Origin: Pelotomaculum sp.
GTDB lineage: Bacteria > Bacillota > Desulfotomaculia > Desulfotomaculales > Pelotomaculaceae
Assembly (NCBI GenBank): GCA_018435055.1
Contig: JAHDOA010000018.1
Location: 62,001 to 126,000, forward strand
Direction of reading: 5' to 3'
Length of the DNA: 64,000 nucleotides
The position numbers and the translations under genes were made by a program. Below are positions 7,886-16,390 of this stretch, piece after piece. The notes beneath the pieces are model-generated. The model was not told where the DNA came from. It did not search any database and worked only from the letters and a program-made list of their open reading frames with translations. Each line of letters opens with the position of its first letter. Positions within the stretch are counted from its first letter, which is position 1.

Positions 7886-8010
7886 TTATCAGATCACATG
7901 CCGCTGATGCAGCGCCAGAAAATTATCCAGGTTTGTTTGACGCAGCTAACAACTATAAGATAAGATTGTTAAAATAGCTGAAAGTATACATTTGTTGGAG
8001 GCTGAAAAAT

Positions 8011-8931
8011 ATGGATAAGAGAAATCTTGTAATCATCGGAGGTGGTCCCGCGGGACTCACTGCGGGGATATACGCGGCGAGGGCAACTATTGATACCGTT
8101 CTTTTGGAGCGTGGAGTCCCCGGCGGTCTTGTTATCAGCACTCACCTGATAGAAAATTACCCCGGTTTCAGCGTGGGCATAAGCGGCCCGGATTTGATGA
8201 TCCAGATGGAAAAACAGGCCAGGCGTTTTGGCTGTGAAATTTTATCGGTTAACGTAGAAAAAATTGAAAACAATGACAAAGAATTTTACTTGAAAACTGA
8301 CCGCGGCGATATCATAACCAGCGCGATCATACTGGCCTCAGGCGCACAGCCGCAGATGCTGGGTGTAAAGGGAGAAAAAGAATTAATCGGCCGCGGGGTT
8401 TCTTACTGCGCAACCTGTGACGGAGCTTTCTTCCGCAACAGGAGAGTTGCTGTTATCGGCGGCGGCGACGCTGCTGTAGAAGAGGCTATCTTTTTGACCA
8501 GGTTCGCAGAAAAAGTATTTGTAATCCACCGCAGGGGAGAACTGCGGGCGACAAAAATAGTACAGCAAAGAGCATTTCAAAATCAAAAAATCGAATTTAT
8601 CTGGCATGGGGTGGCAGATGAGATATTGGGGAAAAATCTAGTTGAGGCTATAAGTGTCAGAGATGTGCGGGACAACAGCAAGACATTATTAAAAGTCGAC
8701 GGGGTGTTTATATATGTAGGCAATACTCCCAATTCGTCTCTACTGAAAGATCTGGTGAAAACTGATGAAAAAGGTTATATAATAACGGATGAGAATATGC
8801 AGACCTCGCATAAAGGCATTTTCGCTGCCGGCGATGTCCGCCGGAAACTGCTCCGCCAGGTAGTAACCGCTGTTGCTGACGGCGCCACAGCCGCATTTGC
8901 TGCGGAAAAATACCTGGAAGAGATTAAATAG
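8011..8931 (+). CDS. trxB: Thioredoxin reductase
   Basis: The flavoprotein transfers electrons, normally from NADPH, through FAD and a cysteine pair to thioredoxin. Residues 10-15 (GGGPAG) bind FAD, residues 150-155 (GGGDAA) bind the pyridine nucleotide, and the redox pair is C133-A-T-C136. The C-terminal 'GIFAAGDVRRKLLRQVVTAVADGATAA' is the second FAD signature. Length of 306 residues is normal. The usual HRR basic patch for NADPH 2'-phosphate binding is present as VIHRRGELRA. In some anaerobes such enzymes use ferredoxin or F420 instead, but the intact HRR favours NADPH. The start follows TTGGAGG. It is a single gene with no thioredoxin nearby. Confidence 0.93.
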   Translation: MDKRNLVIIGGGPAGLTAGIYAARATIDTVLLERGVPGGLVISTHLIENYPGFSVGISGPDLMIQMEKQARRFGCEILSVNVEKIENNDKEFYLKTDRGDIITSAIILASGAQPQMLGVKGEKELIGRGVSYCATCDGAFFRNRRVAVIGGGDAAVEEAIFLTRFAEKVFVIHRRGELRATKIVQQRAFQNQKIEFIWHGVADEILGKNLVEAISVRDVRDNSKTLLKVDGVFIYVGNTPNSSLLKDLVKTDEKGYIITDENMQTSHKGIFAAGDVRRKLLRQVVTAVADGATAAFAAEKYLEEIK

Positions 8932-9106
8932 CAAATTTAATTTGGTTGGTTTATACAACTATAAATATTTTTATTTATGTCTTTTATTAGTAAAAGTCAA
9001 TTTACTTTAAAGGAAAAAAATATTTCACGAAGAAGATATATAAAAAAAGACTTATTTTTCTGACCTTTTAGGAGTGTTTTAATTATTTGTACTGGGGGGT
9101 GTATTT

Positions 9107-10066
9107 TTGGCAGAAATACCACAAGGATTTTGGGACGGGGAGCACCGGATGCTGGCCAGACTTATTTCTCTGGTAGAAGATAGTCTACCTGGCAAGGAGG
9201 AGGTTCTGCGCAAGTTGCATCCACATACCGGGCGCGCCTATATACTTGGCTTGACCGGTTCACCTGGAGCGGGAAAGAGTTCTCTTGTTGACAGCATTGT
9301 GCGTGAAATCAGGAAGCGCAATCAAACAGTGGGAGTCATAGCGGTTGATCCCTCAAGCCCTTTTTCGGGTGGCGCCTTTCTCGGGGATCGCATTCGCATG
9401 AATGAACATGCCATGGATAACGGGGTTTTTGTCCGCAGCATGGCTACCAGGGGCAGCCTCGGCGGTTTGGCTAAAACCACAAAAGAAGTGGTTAAGGTAA
9501 TGGACGCTTTTGGGCTGGACTGGATTATTATTGAAACAGTAGGTGTCGGCCAATCTGAGCTGGATATCATGTACATCGCTGATACTACAGTAGTAGTACT
9601 AACGCCGGGCGCGGGTGACAGCATCCAGTCCATGAAGGCCGGCATAATGGAGATAGCTGACATTTTTGCCATAAATAAATGTGACATGCCCGGCACTGAC
9701 ACACTTATTCTAGAGGTTAATCTAATGCTTGACATGCAGGACGACCATGTAAAATGGCGCCCTCCAGTGAAGCCAACCTCCAACTTGAACAGAGGCGAGG
9801 GCATAACCGAACTTCTGGAGGCAATAGAAACTCACCGCAACTATCTTAATGAAAAAGGTTTTTTTGCGGAAAGGCGCAGGGAAAGGACCAAGAATGAAAC
9901 GCTTGACATAGTAAATCACCGGTGGCAGCGGTTGGTATGGGAGGAAGTAAACCGGCCGGGCCGTGTCAGCGATCTGCTGGAAAAAGTGGCGGCCAGGGAA
10001 ATCGATCCTTATACCGCTTCAGACAATATTATCAATTGGATTATTGCGGATTTAAAAAAAGCATAG
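9107..10066 (+). CDS. meaB: MeaB-type G-protein chaperone of methylmalonyl-CoA mutase
   Basis: MeaB (ArgK) GTPases load and protect adenosylcobalamin in methylmalonyl-CoA mutase, a key enzyme of the propionate route. The P-loop GSPGAGKS is at residues 51-58, followed by 'GVIAVDPSSPFSGGAFLGDRIRM', 'ETVGVGQSE' (switch) and 'INKCD' (guanine specificity), all standard for the family. Length of 319 residues is normal. The start is TTG behind GGGGGGTG. No mutase gene lies beside it here, unlike many genomes where meaB follows mcmA. It ends at the strong terminator at 10092. The presence of the pathway fits propionate metabolism, as in Pelotomaculum. Confidence 0.92.
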   Translation: MAEIPQGFWDGEHRMLARLISLVEDSLPGKEEVLRKLHPHTGRAYILGLTGSPGAGKSSLVDSIVREIRKRNQTVGVIAVDPSSPFSGGAFLGDRIRMNEHAMDNGVFVRSMATRGSLGGLAKTTKEVVKVMDAFGLDWIIIETVGVGQSELDIMYIADTTVVVLTPGAGDSIQSMKAGIMEIADIFAINKCDMPGTDTLILEVNLMLDMQDDHVKWRPPVKPTSNLNRGEGITELLEAIETHRNYLNEKGFFAERRRERTKNETLDIVNHRWQRLVWEEVNRPGRVSDLLEKVAAREIDPYTASDNIINWIIADLKKA

Positions 10067-10091
10067 CCTTATTTAATTCTATTTTTTTATG

Positions 10092-10123
10092 AATTGCGTC
10101 TTAAATGACGCAATTTTATTTTA
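10092..10123 (+). terminator. Terminator after meaB
   Basis: A perfect 9-bp stem AATTGCGTC/GACGCAATT with loop TTAAAT is followed by a T-rich run. It falls inside the open frame upstream of the next gene, which argues that the next gene starts at the later GTG. Confidence 0.9.
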
Positions 10124-10196
10124 TTCCTGGAAAAGGAGTGAAATATTAATAAGTTTTGGGTATAATTTAAGAATAATACAGGAAGGAGATGAAATT

Positions 10197-10880
10197 GTGA
10201 AAATAACTTTCTTGGGACACGCCGGTTTTTTAATTGAAGGTAGTAAAAAGATAGTTATCGACCCTTTTTTGACTGGAAATCCAACGGCAAAAAACAAACC
10301 AGAAGACATAATAGCAGATTTAATTCTGGTCAGCCATGGTCACGGGGACCATTTCGGCGATACATTGTCAATCGCCAAACAGTCCAGGGGAACTGTGGTT
10401 TCTGTTCATGAACTGGCCGTCTTTTGCTCGAATAAAGGAGCAAATGCACATGGCATGCATATTGGCGGCAGCCATGTTTTTGACGGCGTAAAAATAAAAC
10501 TCACACCAGCCTGGCACGGTTCCGGCTACGGCGAGGAATGCCCGCTGGAGTACCTGGGGACACCGTGTGGTTTTCTCCTTAATCTGGACGGCAAAACCAT
10601 TTATCACAGCGGCGATACGGGTCTTTTCGGAGATATGGAACTAATCGGCAGGCTGAACAGTATTGACCTGGCCATGATCCCCATTGGAGACAACTATACG
10701 ATGGATCCGGGGGATGCCCTGGAAGCGGTAAAAATGCTCAAGCCGGGCCTGGTCATACCCATGCACTACAACACATTTCCGCTAATCGAACAGGATCCTT
10801 TAAAATTCAAATCAGAAGTAGAGTCAAATACCACAAGTAAAGTTGCAGTGATTGCCCCCGGCGATAGCCTGGAATTCTAA
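10197..10880 (+). CDS. UPF0173 metallo-beta-lactamase-fold hydrolase
   Basis: The 227-residue protein belongs to the UPF0173 group of the metallo-beta-lactamase superfamily (YtkL/UlaG-like). Metal ligands are visible as HGHGDHFGD (the HxHxDH motif), a downstream 'HSGDTGLFGDM' (Asp ligand) and 'IPMHYNTFP' (His ligand) near the C-terminus. GTG at 10197 sits behind AGGAAGGAG and gives the usual family length; an earlier in-frame start would run through the meaB terminator. The physiological substrate of this group is not established. It is followed after 16 bp by the cyclophilin gene, probably one operon. Confidence 0.88.
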   Translation: MKITFLGHAGFLIEGSKKIVIDPFLTGNPTAKNKPEDIIADLILVSHGHGDHFGDTLSIAKQSRGTVVSVHELAVFCSNKGANAHGMHIGGSHVFDGVKIKLTPAWHGSGYGEECPLEYLGTPCGFLLNLDGKTIYHSGDTGLFGDMELIGRLNSIDLAMIPIGDNYTMDPGDALEAVKMLKPGLVIPMHYNTFPLIEQDPLKFKSEVESNTTSKVAVIAPGDSLEF

Positions 10881-10896
10881 AAAATGAGGTGCTTTT

Positions 10897-11325
10897 TTGA
10901 AAAAGGCGGTTATAGAAACTGAAAAAGGAAATATCGAAATTGAACTTCTTGCCAAGGACGCGCCAAACACAGTGGCCAATTTCGTATCGTTAATTAACAA
11001 AGGGTTTTATGACGGCCTCATCTTTCACAGGGTGATACCGGGATTTGTAGCGCAGGGCGGGTGCCCGGAAGGCTGCGGCACAGGCGGGCCGGGTTATACA
11101 ATTAAATGCGAGATTAATCCAAACAAACACCTGCGCGGCTCGTTATCAATGGCGCACGCTGGCAGGGATACAGGAGGCAGCCAGTTTTTTATCTGCTATA
11201 ACGCTTTTCCGCACCTGGACGGTGTGCATACTGTTTTTGGCCGGGTTACCAAAGGGATGGATGTGGTGGACCAGATCAAACAGGGCGACAAAATGATCAA
11301 GGTCACTGTCACAAATGAAGAGTAA
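10897..11325 (+). CDS. Cyclophilin-type peptidyl-prolyl cis-trans isomerase
   Basis: The small cytoplasmic cyclophilin of 142 residues catalyses proline isomerisation during folding. The core motifs are present: [13 protein letters not shown] with the catalytic Arg, '[18 protein letters not shown]' and '[12 protein letters not shown]'. No signal peptide is present, so it is intracellular. The TTG start lies behind GAGGTG. The N-terminal strand [16 protein letters not shown] directly precedes the catalytic domain. Confidence 0.93.
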   Translation: MKKAVIETEKGNIEIELLAKDAPNTVANFVSLINKGFYDGLIFHRVIPGFVAQGGCPEGCGTGGPGYTIKCEINPNKHLRGSLSMAHAGRDTGGSQFFICYNAFPHLDGVHTVFGRVTKGMDVVDQIKQGDKMIKVTVTNEE

Positions 11326-11409
11326 AACGTTGATATTCAAGGCCTCCCAAGAGATACCTGATACCATGAACCACCCCTGCATAAGCGGGTTTTAAAGAAA
11401 ACGCCGTAA

Positions 11410-11485
11410 AGCCCCTTGCTCTGGCTACGGGGATAAACTTCTAGAATATCAGCCTTGCGACAACAATTTTTTTACGGGGCTTAAA
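11410..11485 (+). promoter_or_regulatory. Leader with alternative pairings over the dinG ribosome site
   Basis: AAGCCCC at 11410-11416 can pair locally with GGGG at about 11430 or with GGGGCTT at 11476-11482, which contains the GGGG acting as ribosome site for the dinG ATG. The two pairings exclude each other. This could be a translational switch; it is proposed from base complementarity only. Confidence 0.3.
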
Positions 11486-14299
11486 ATGAAAAGAAATTAT
11501 GTTGTTTGCGACCTGGAAACAACAGGCCTTAACCCCATAACAGACAGGATCATCGAGATAGGTCTCGTCAGGGTTCAGCAGGGTGAAATCGCGGGGAAGT
11601 ACCATACCATGGTCAATCCCGGTATGACGCTGCCGTTAAAGATCAAAAGGCTTACCGGAATAGACGACGGCGACCTGGCCGGCGCCCCCCCGATTGGTGA
11701 GGTTATCGGCGATGTGGTTGATTATATAGGCAATGACGCTATAGTAGGACATAACATTCGTTTTGATCTTGATTTTCTGTCAGCCGCGCGCGGGCTTCCC
11801 TTTGCCAACCCCCATTATGACACGGTTGAACTGGCAAGGCTATTAGTACCCGATGCGGTTAGTTACCGCCTGTCATCGCTTTGTTCCAGGCTGGATATAG
11901 ATACCGGAGGCAATCACAGAGCCCTGCGGGATGCACTGGCAACAGCCGGTCTTATGGTTATGCTGCTGAAGCAATTACACAGCCTGGATCCCGGTATTCT
12001 GATCCATTTGCACAAACTGCTTTTTGATGCAAATTCAGCATGGAGTGTGCCGTTAAATGATTTTATAAAAGAGTGTTTAAAAAAATTTCCGGACAGTAAA
12101 ATAACCCGCATATCTTACCTGCGCCGCGTGGCGGAAAAAGATAATCAGTATCTCAGGCCTGCCAGGGGTCCATCTGCGGAAAAATTAATACTTGAACAAA
12201 ATGAAATGGTTTCACTGTTAAAAGAAGGCGGGCCGCTGGCGAATGCGCTTCCGGCATACGAGTACCGCCCCCAGCAGGAAGCAATGGTATGTGGGGTCAC
12301 CCGTGCCCTGAACGAGGGCAAATTTTTGCTGATGGAGGCTGGGACGGGTATCGGTAAGTCTATTGCTTATTTATTGCCGGCTATACTGTGGAGCGTTAAA
12401 AACAAAGAAAGAGTTTTGGTAGCCACGCACACGATCAACCTGCAGGAACAGTTATGGTTTAAAGATATCCCCATGCTCGCTAAAATGATCAAAGAGCCTT
12501 TCCATGCTGCGCTGGCCAAAGGACGGCAGAATTACATCTGCCTGCGCAGATGGTTCGGCGCATTAGACAGCGCGCACCAGCCTGACGAAGCAGCATTTTT
12601 TGCCAGGGTGCTGTTATGGCTTAATATTACCGAAACTGGTGACAGAGGCGAGTTAAACATCAATCCGGCGGAGAGTGATATCTGGCTAACCATCAGCGGG
12701 GAAACCGACGGTTGTTTAGGGCCGCGCTGCCAATACCAGAAAGATTGTTTTGTTAACAGGGCTAGAAAAAACGCTGAAAACGCCGACCTGATCATCACCA
12801 ATCATTCATTGCTTTTTTCTGATATTAAGGCCGACAACAGGGTGCTGCCTTCATTCGGACCATTGATTATCGATGAAGCGCATCACATTGAAGAATCGGC
12901 TACCACCCACCTGGGAATACAGTTCAATAAAAAAACGTTTAACAGGTGGCTGTGGTTAGCGGGCAGAGACCTGGCCAAGCTTGCGGAAAAGGTTCCGCCG
13001 GCTGATGGCGCGAGGTGGTTTGAACTGGTTAAAACCGCTCGAGAGACCAGGTTGGAACTGCTTGAAAGCGCGCGTCAATTTTTTGAACACCTCTATGATC
13101 TGATCTCTGGCAGCGCAACGGATAAAGGGTACAGTTACAGCACCAGATCCTTAAGATTGCCCCTGGCAGACGGCAGCTATGAAGTATTTCTGGAAAACGG
13201 CAGGAGATGCGTCCAGCAATTGCACAGATTCACTGGTGATATTAAAGCCTGCGCCGTTCTTATGGAAATTTGGTCAATCTCTGATGAAGCTTGGGCCGGT
13301 GAACTGCGGGATATTACCGGCCTGAGCCTGGCGGGCGAGGCCTGGGCGCAAGACCTGCATTTCATATTAGAAGGTATTGATACTGAGTTTGTTTACTGGG
13401 CAGATATAGAAGCCAGCACCCGCGCCACAAATAGGAATTGTTCCTTAAATGCCGCCCCCGTCGATGTGGGGACGCTTTTATTTAACCGTTTATTTAAAAA
13501 TAAAGAAACAGTTATTCTTACTTCTGCAACGCTTACGGTAAACGAAGATTTCGGCCATATGATTGAAAGGACCGGGCTTAAATATCTGAACGGGGAAAAG
13601 CTGTTAAAAGCCAGCTTTAACTCTCCTTTTTCTTATGAACACCAGGTAATGCTTTGTATAAATCGTGACCTCCCGGTACAGGGCGCAGTAGACGATAATG
13701 TTTACCTGAAAAATATTGAAAATGCCCTTTACAAATTGATTTTGGCCACCGGTGGCAGGGCGTTGGCACTGTTTACTTCACATAGAATTCTACGCGAGGC
13801 TTACAGACGGTTGAAACCACTTTTAGAGGCTCACGATATCTGCTTGCTGGGTCACGGCATCGACGGCAGCAGGTCGCGCCTGCTGGAGGAGTTTAAAGGA
13901 AAAGGCAGGTCTGCTTTATTCGGCTCATTAAGTTTTTGGGAGGGAATCGATGTGCCGGGTGACGCCCTGACCTGTGTCATTATTGTAAAATTGCCTTTTT
14001 CTTCGCCCTCCGTGCCGATTATTGAAGCTCGCCTGGAGGACCTGTCCAGGCGGGGTAAAGACGGTTTTAAGCTGTTAAGCGTACCACAGGCTATTATACG
14101 TTTCAAGCAGGGATTTGGCAGGCTGATCAGGAGCAGCAGCGACCGCGGCTGCGTGGTCGTCCTCGACGGGAGGATACTCAATAAAAGCTACGGCAGGCAT
14201 TTTCTGATTTCTCTCCCCGTCAAGCGGCACCTCAGGGGAGATGTGGATTTTATCGCTAAAAAAATTGCCGAATGGCTGGAAAACAACCGGGACCGCTGA
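11486..14299 (+). CDS. dinG: DinG-type helicase with N-terminal exonuclease domain
   Basis: The 937-residue protein has two parts. Residues 1-165 are a DEDDh exonuclease of the DnaQ/PolC epsilon type (VCDLETTG, 'VGHNIRFDLDF', 'HRALRDALAT'). The rest is an XPD/DinG superfamily 2 helicase with Walker A EAGTGIGKS near residue 285, a DEAH box near 460 and the C-terminal 'GRLIRSSSDRG' motif VI. Four cysteines around 410-430 (GCLGPRCQYQKDC and upstream) fit the Fe-S cluster site of DinG/XPD. This fusion is the Bacillus/clostridial DinG; in some species the helicase half is degenerate, but the motifs here look intact. The likely role is 5'-3' unwinding of damaged DNA or R-loops coupled to 3'-5' exonuclease activity. 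Confidence 0.92.
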   Translation: MKRNYVVCDLETTGLNPITDRIIEIGLVRVQQGEIAGKYHTMVNPGMTLPLKIKRLTGIDDGDLAGAPPIGEVIGDVVDYIGNDAIVGHNIRFDLDFLSAARGLPFANPHYDTVELARLLVPDAVSYRLSSLCSRLDIDTGGNHRALRDALATAGLMVMLLKQLHSLDPGILIHLHKLLFDANSAWSVPLNDFIKECLKKFPDSKITRISYLRRVAEKDNQYLRPARGPSAEKLILEQNEMVSLLKEGGPLANALPAYEYRPQQEAMVCGVTRALNEGKFLLMEAGTGIGKSIAYLLPAILWSVKNKERVLVATHTINLQEQLWFKDIPMLAKMIKEPFHAALAKGRQNYICLRRWFGALDSAHQPDEAAFFARVLLWLNITETGDRGELNINPAESDIWLTISGETDGCLGPRCQYQKDCFVNRARKNAENADLIITNHSLLFSDIKADNRVLPSFGPLIIDEAHHIEESATTHLGIQFNKKTFNRWLWLAGRDLAKLAEKVPPADGARWFELVKTARETRLELLESARQFFEHLYDLISGSATDKGYSYSTRSLRLPLADGSYEVFLENGRRCVQQLHRFTGDIKACAVLMEIWSISDEAWAGELRDITGLSLAGEAWAQDLHFILEGIDTEFVYWADIEASTRATNRNCSLNAAPVDVGTLLFNRLFKNKETVILTSATLTVNEDFGHMIERTGLKYLNGEKLLKASFNSPFSYEHQVMLCINRDLPVQGAVDDNVYLKNIENALYKLILATGGRALALFTSHRILREAYRRLKPLLEAHDICLLGHGIDGSRSRLLEEFKGKGRSALFGSLSFWEGIDVPGDALTCVIIVKLPFSSPSVPIIEARLEDLSRRGKDGFKLLSVPQAIIRFKQGFGRLIRSSSDRGCVVVLDGRILNKSYGRHFLISLPVKRHLRGDVDFIAKKIAEWLENNRDR

Positions 14300-14408
14300 G
14301 CTATGATGTTAATATATGGAACATGGTTGCAGCTAAAAAAATAGCACATTCAGGCAGGCTCTGAAATAATATATTAACAGCTAACCTAATGAAGGGATGT
14401 GATTATCC

Positions 14409-14474
14409 TTGCGTGTATATTTTGTGAAACTCCCGTCGTTTTTGAGGTCATGGCTGATGAGAATATGGAAGTAA
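14409..14474 (+). CDS. spoVM: SpoVM-like sporulation micropeptide
   Basis: A 21-codon frame starts at TTG with GAAGGGATG upstream and reads MRVYFVKLPSFLRSWLMRIWK. It aligns without gaps to Bacillus subtilis SpoVM (26 residues), sharing Met1, a basic residue 2, Tyr4, Lys7-Leu8-Pro9 and Phe11-Leu12. Pro9 is needed in B. subtilis for recognition of the curved forespore membrane. SpoVM inserts as an amphipathic helix on the forespore surface and anchors the coat ATPase SpoIVA. The C-terminal five residues of the B. subtilis peptide are missing. A terminator follows 8 bp later, so this is a monocistronic unit. Confidence rests on the N-terminal match, start context and terminator. Confidence 0.7.
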   Translation: MRVYFVKLPSFLRSWLMRIWK

Positions 14475-14482
14475 TACTTCGT

Positions 14483-14508
14483 GGCAGGCTACAATAGTCT
14501 GCCTTTTT
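14483..14508 (+). terminator. Terminator of the spoVM unit
   Basis: GGCAGGCTA pairs along its length with TAGTCTGCC (one G-T) around a CAA loop, followed by TTTTT. It lies 8 bp after the micropeptide stop codon, which supports that frame being a real gene. Confidence 0.85.
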
Positions 14509-14922
14509 AACATATAAGGTAATATTTGTCGTTTAAAATAATTTACATTTATTTTAATGAGCAGTATAATTGTAAGGATATATAGCAGTACTGCCGCGCT
14601 GCAATCCTCCAGGTTATATAATAAAACACGCATTTTCGTAGGAATAATACTACTCTGGACACATCGTCTCAAACATTTTATAATAGCAACAGGTCTTTAA
14701 TTAATCTGATTTATTAGTCAATTAAAAAAAAGGCTTTTGTGGCGCTCTTGTAGTTTCTTTTTAACCTGTGCAGTGTTGTGTTACTTGGTTTATTATTGTT
14801 TTTTTGGTGAATGGCAGGTGAGTGATATCACGTAACATAAAATAAATATTTTTATGCGGCCATAGTGATCAAGTGAGGATTTGCCCTTTTGGTTAAGATT
14901 TTTCTGCAAAGAGGGGTCTGTT
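14509..14922. promoter_or_regulatory. Long upstream region of the hdr operon with two inverted repeats
   Basis: About 410 bp between the spoVM terminator and hdrC carry no supported gene. Close to the operon lie the palindrome GTGATATCAC (14822-14831) and CATAAAA/TTTTATG arms around a 7-base spacer (14836-14856). Either could be a regulator site for the downstream redox operon; neither matches the consensus of Rex or another regulator that I can name with confidence. Confidence 0.35.
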
Positions 14923-15504
14923 ATGGAGACAATTAATGTAAGTGAATCAATTACAAAGAACGCGGATTTCATCACAGAAATAGGTATTGAGAGCGGACAA
15001 CCTGTGCAAAAATGCTACCAGTGCGGTAAATGCACCGCCGGCTGCCCGGTAGCCTTTGCCATGGATTATCCACCGCAACAGGTTATTCGCATGGTCCAGC
15101 TCGGCATGAAAGATGAACTGCTGAAGAGCAATACGATCTGGATCTGCGCTTCCTGCTCAACCTGTTCAACCCGCTGCCCGTGCAATGTGGAAATCGCCCA
15201 TGTGATGGAAAGCCTCCGGATCAAGGCTGGAAAGGCAGGCGCCGCCCCTGCGGGGAAAGCCAAATACGTTGAGGTTATGTACGACGCGCTGCTCGGCACA
15301 GTTGAAAAATATGGGCGGACCTATGAAGTCGGGTTGGTTATGCAAAACAATTTAAAAAGCGGAAAACTATTTAATGGCGCGGACATGGGTTTGCCCATGT
15401 TCCAAAGAGGCAAACTCCAATTGATGCCGCCTAAGGTACAGGGCGCGGCGGAAGTTGCCCGCATATTTGCCGAAGTGCGCAAAATGGAAGGTGGTGTGAA
15501 ATGA
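14923..15504 (+). CDS. hdrC: Heterodisulfide reductase subunit C
   Basis: HdrC carries two [4Fe-4S] clusters that pass electrons from HdrA to the disulfide-reducing HdrB. Both ligand sets are visible: CYQCGKCTAGCP near residue 28 and CASCSTCSTRCP near residue 68. The 193-residue form starts at ATG 14923 behind GAGGGG; the frame is open 14 codons further up without a ribosome site. The stop overlaps the hdrB start by 4 bp (ATGA), so translation is probably coupled. In organisms without coenzyme M the electron acceptor is not a CoM-CoB disulfide; DsrC trisulfide or another thiol partner has been proposed in bacteria. Confidence 0.92.
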   Translation: METINVSESITKNADFITEIGIESGQPVQKCYQCGKCTAGCPVAFAMDYPPQQVIRMVQLGMKDELLKSNTIWICASCSTCSTRCPCNVEIAHVMESLRIKAGKAGAAPAGKAKYVEVMYDALLGTVEKYGRTYEVGLVMQNNLKSGKLFNGADMGLPMFQRGKLQLMPPKVQGAAEVARIFAEVRKMEGGVK

Positions 15505-16364
15505 GATACGCTTACTTTCCGGGATGTAGTTACCACGGCACCGGCAAGGAATATGAGGCTTCGACCCATGCGGTAGCAAGAAAACTGGGCATGGAACTGG
15601 TTACGATACCGGACTGGAGCTGCTGCGGGGCCACGGCGTCGCACGGTAAAAGTCATCTGTTAAACATTGCCCTGCCGGCGCGCAGTCTGGCTATAGCCGA
15701 AGGCATGGGCATTGGAGAGGTAACTACGGGATGCGCGGCCTGTTATCAGCAGCTGGCGCATGCCAATAAAAGAATGACCGAAAATGAAGAAATAAGAAAT
15801 AAGGTAAACAAAATAACCGGCAAAGAATATAAAGGCACTCTTAAGGTGAAATCACTGGTAGAAGCAATCGGCATAGTGGATCCGGAGGATATTAAAGCCC
15901 AAATTGTCAAGCCGCTAACCGGCCTGAAAGTTGCCGCCTATTACGGTTGCCTGCTGGTCAGGCCGCCTGAAATCACTGGTTTTGACGATCCGGAAAACCC
16001 CATGTTCATGGATAACATGATGAAGCTGGCCGGCGCCGAAGCGCTGGATTGGGCCCATAAGACCGAGTGCTGCGGAGCGTCTCTGGGTGTGTCCAATCTA
16101 GATATAGCGGTAAGGTTAATTAACAAGATCCTGCAGGCTGCGATTGAAAAAGGCGCTGACTGTATGGTAGTAGCCTGTCCGTTCTGCCATCTAAATCTGG
16201 ACTATCACCAGAAGAGTGTCAATAAACAACTGGGAACCAACTACGATATACCGGTATTTTATTTTACCGAGCTTTTAGGTTTGGCAATGGGCATAAGCCC
16301 GGATGAGCTGGGGCTTAAAACACACTTTACCGAGACGCAGAAAATTATGAACCAGTTTGGTTAA
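15501..16364 (+). CDS. hdrB: Heterodisulfide reductase subunit B
   Basis: HdrB holds the disulfide-reducing site, two non-cubane [4Fe-4S] clusters bound by CCG domains. Both copies are present: CSYHGTG...WSCCGATASH...GCAACYQQ in the N-terminal half, and YYGCLLVRP...ECCGASLG...CPFCHLN in the C-terminal half. Length of 287 residues is normal. The protein has no membrane segment and is cytoplasmic. The gene overlaps hdrC by 4 bp and is followed by hdrA after 26 bp, a translationally linked hdrCBA order. All cluster ligands are ordinary cysteines; the selenocysteines lie in the next two genes. Confidence 0.93.
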   Translation: MRYAYFPGCSYHGTGKEYEASTHAVARKLGMELVTIPDWSCCGATASHGKSHLLNIALPARSLAIAEGMGIGEVTTGCAACYQQLAHANKRMTENEEIRNKVNKITGKEYKGTLKVKSLVEAIGIVDPEDIKAQIVKPLTGLKVAAYYGCLLVRPPEITGFDDPENPMFMDNMMKLAGAEALDWAHKTECCGASLGVSNLDIAVRLINKILQAAIEKGADCMVVACPFCHLNLDYHQKSVNKQLGTNYDIPVFYFTELLGLAMGISPDELGLKTHFTETQKIMNQFG

Positions 16365-16390
16365 TTATTTCCTTACGGGAGCGATGTAAT

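Noticed and set aside
10089-10196. Longer N-terminus for the UPF0173 protein
   Set aside because: The extension contains the meaB terminator and lacks a ribosome site; the later GTG has a strong one and gives the usual length.
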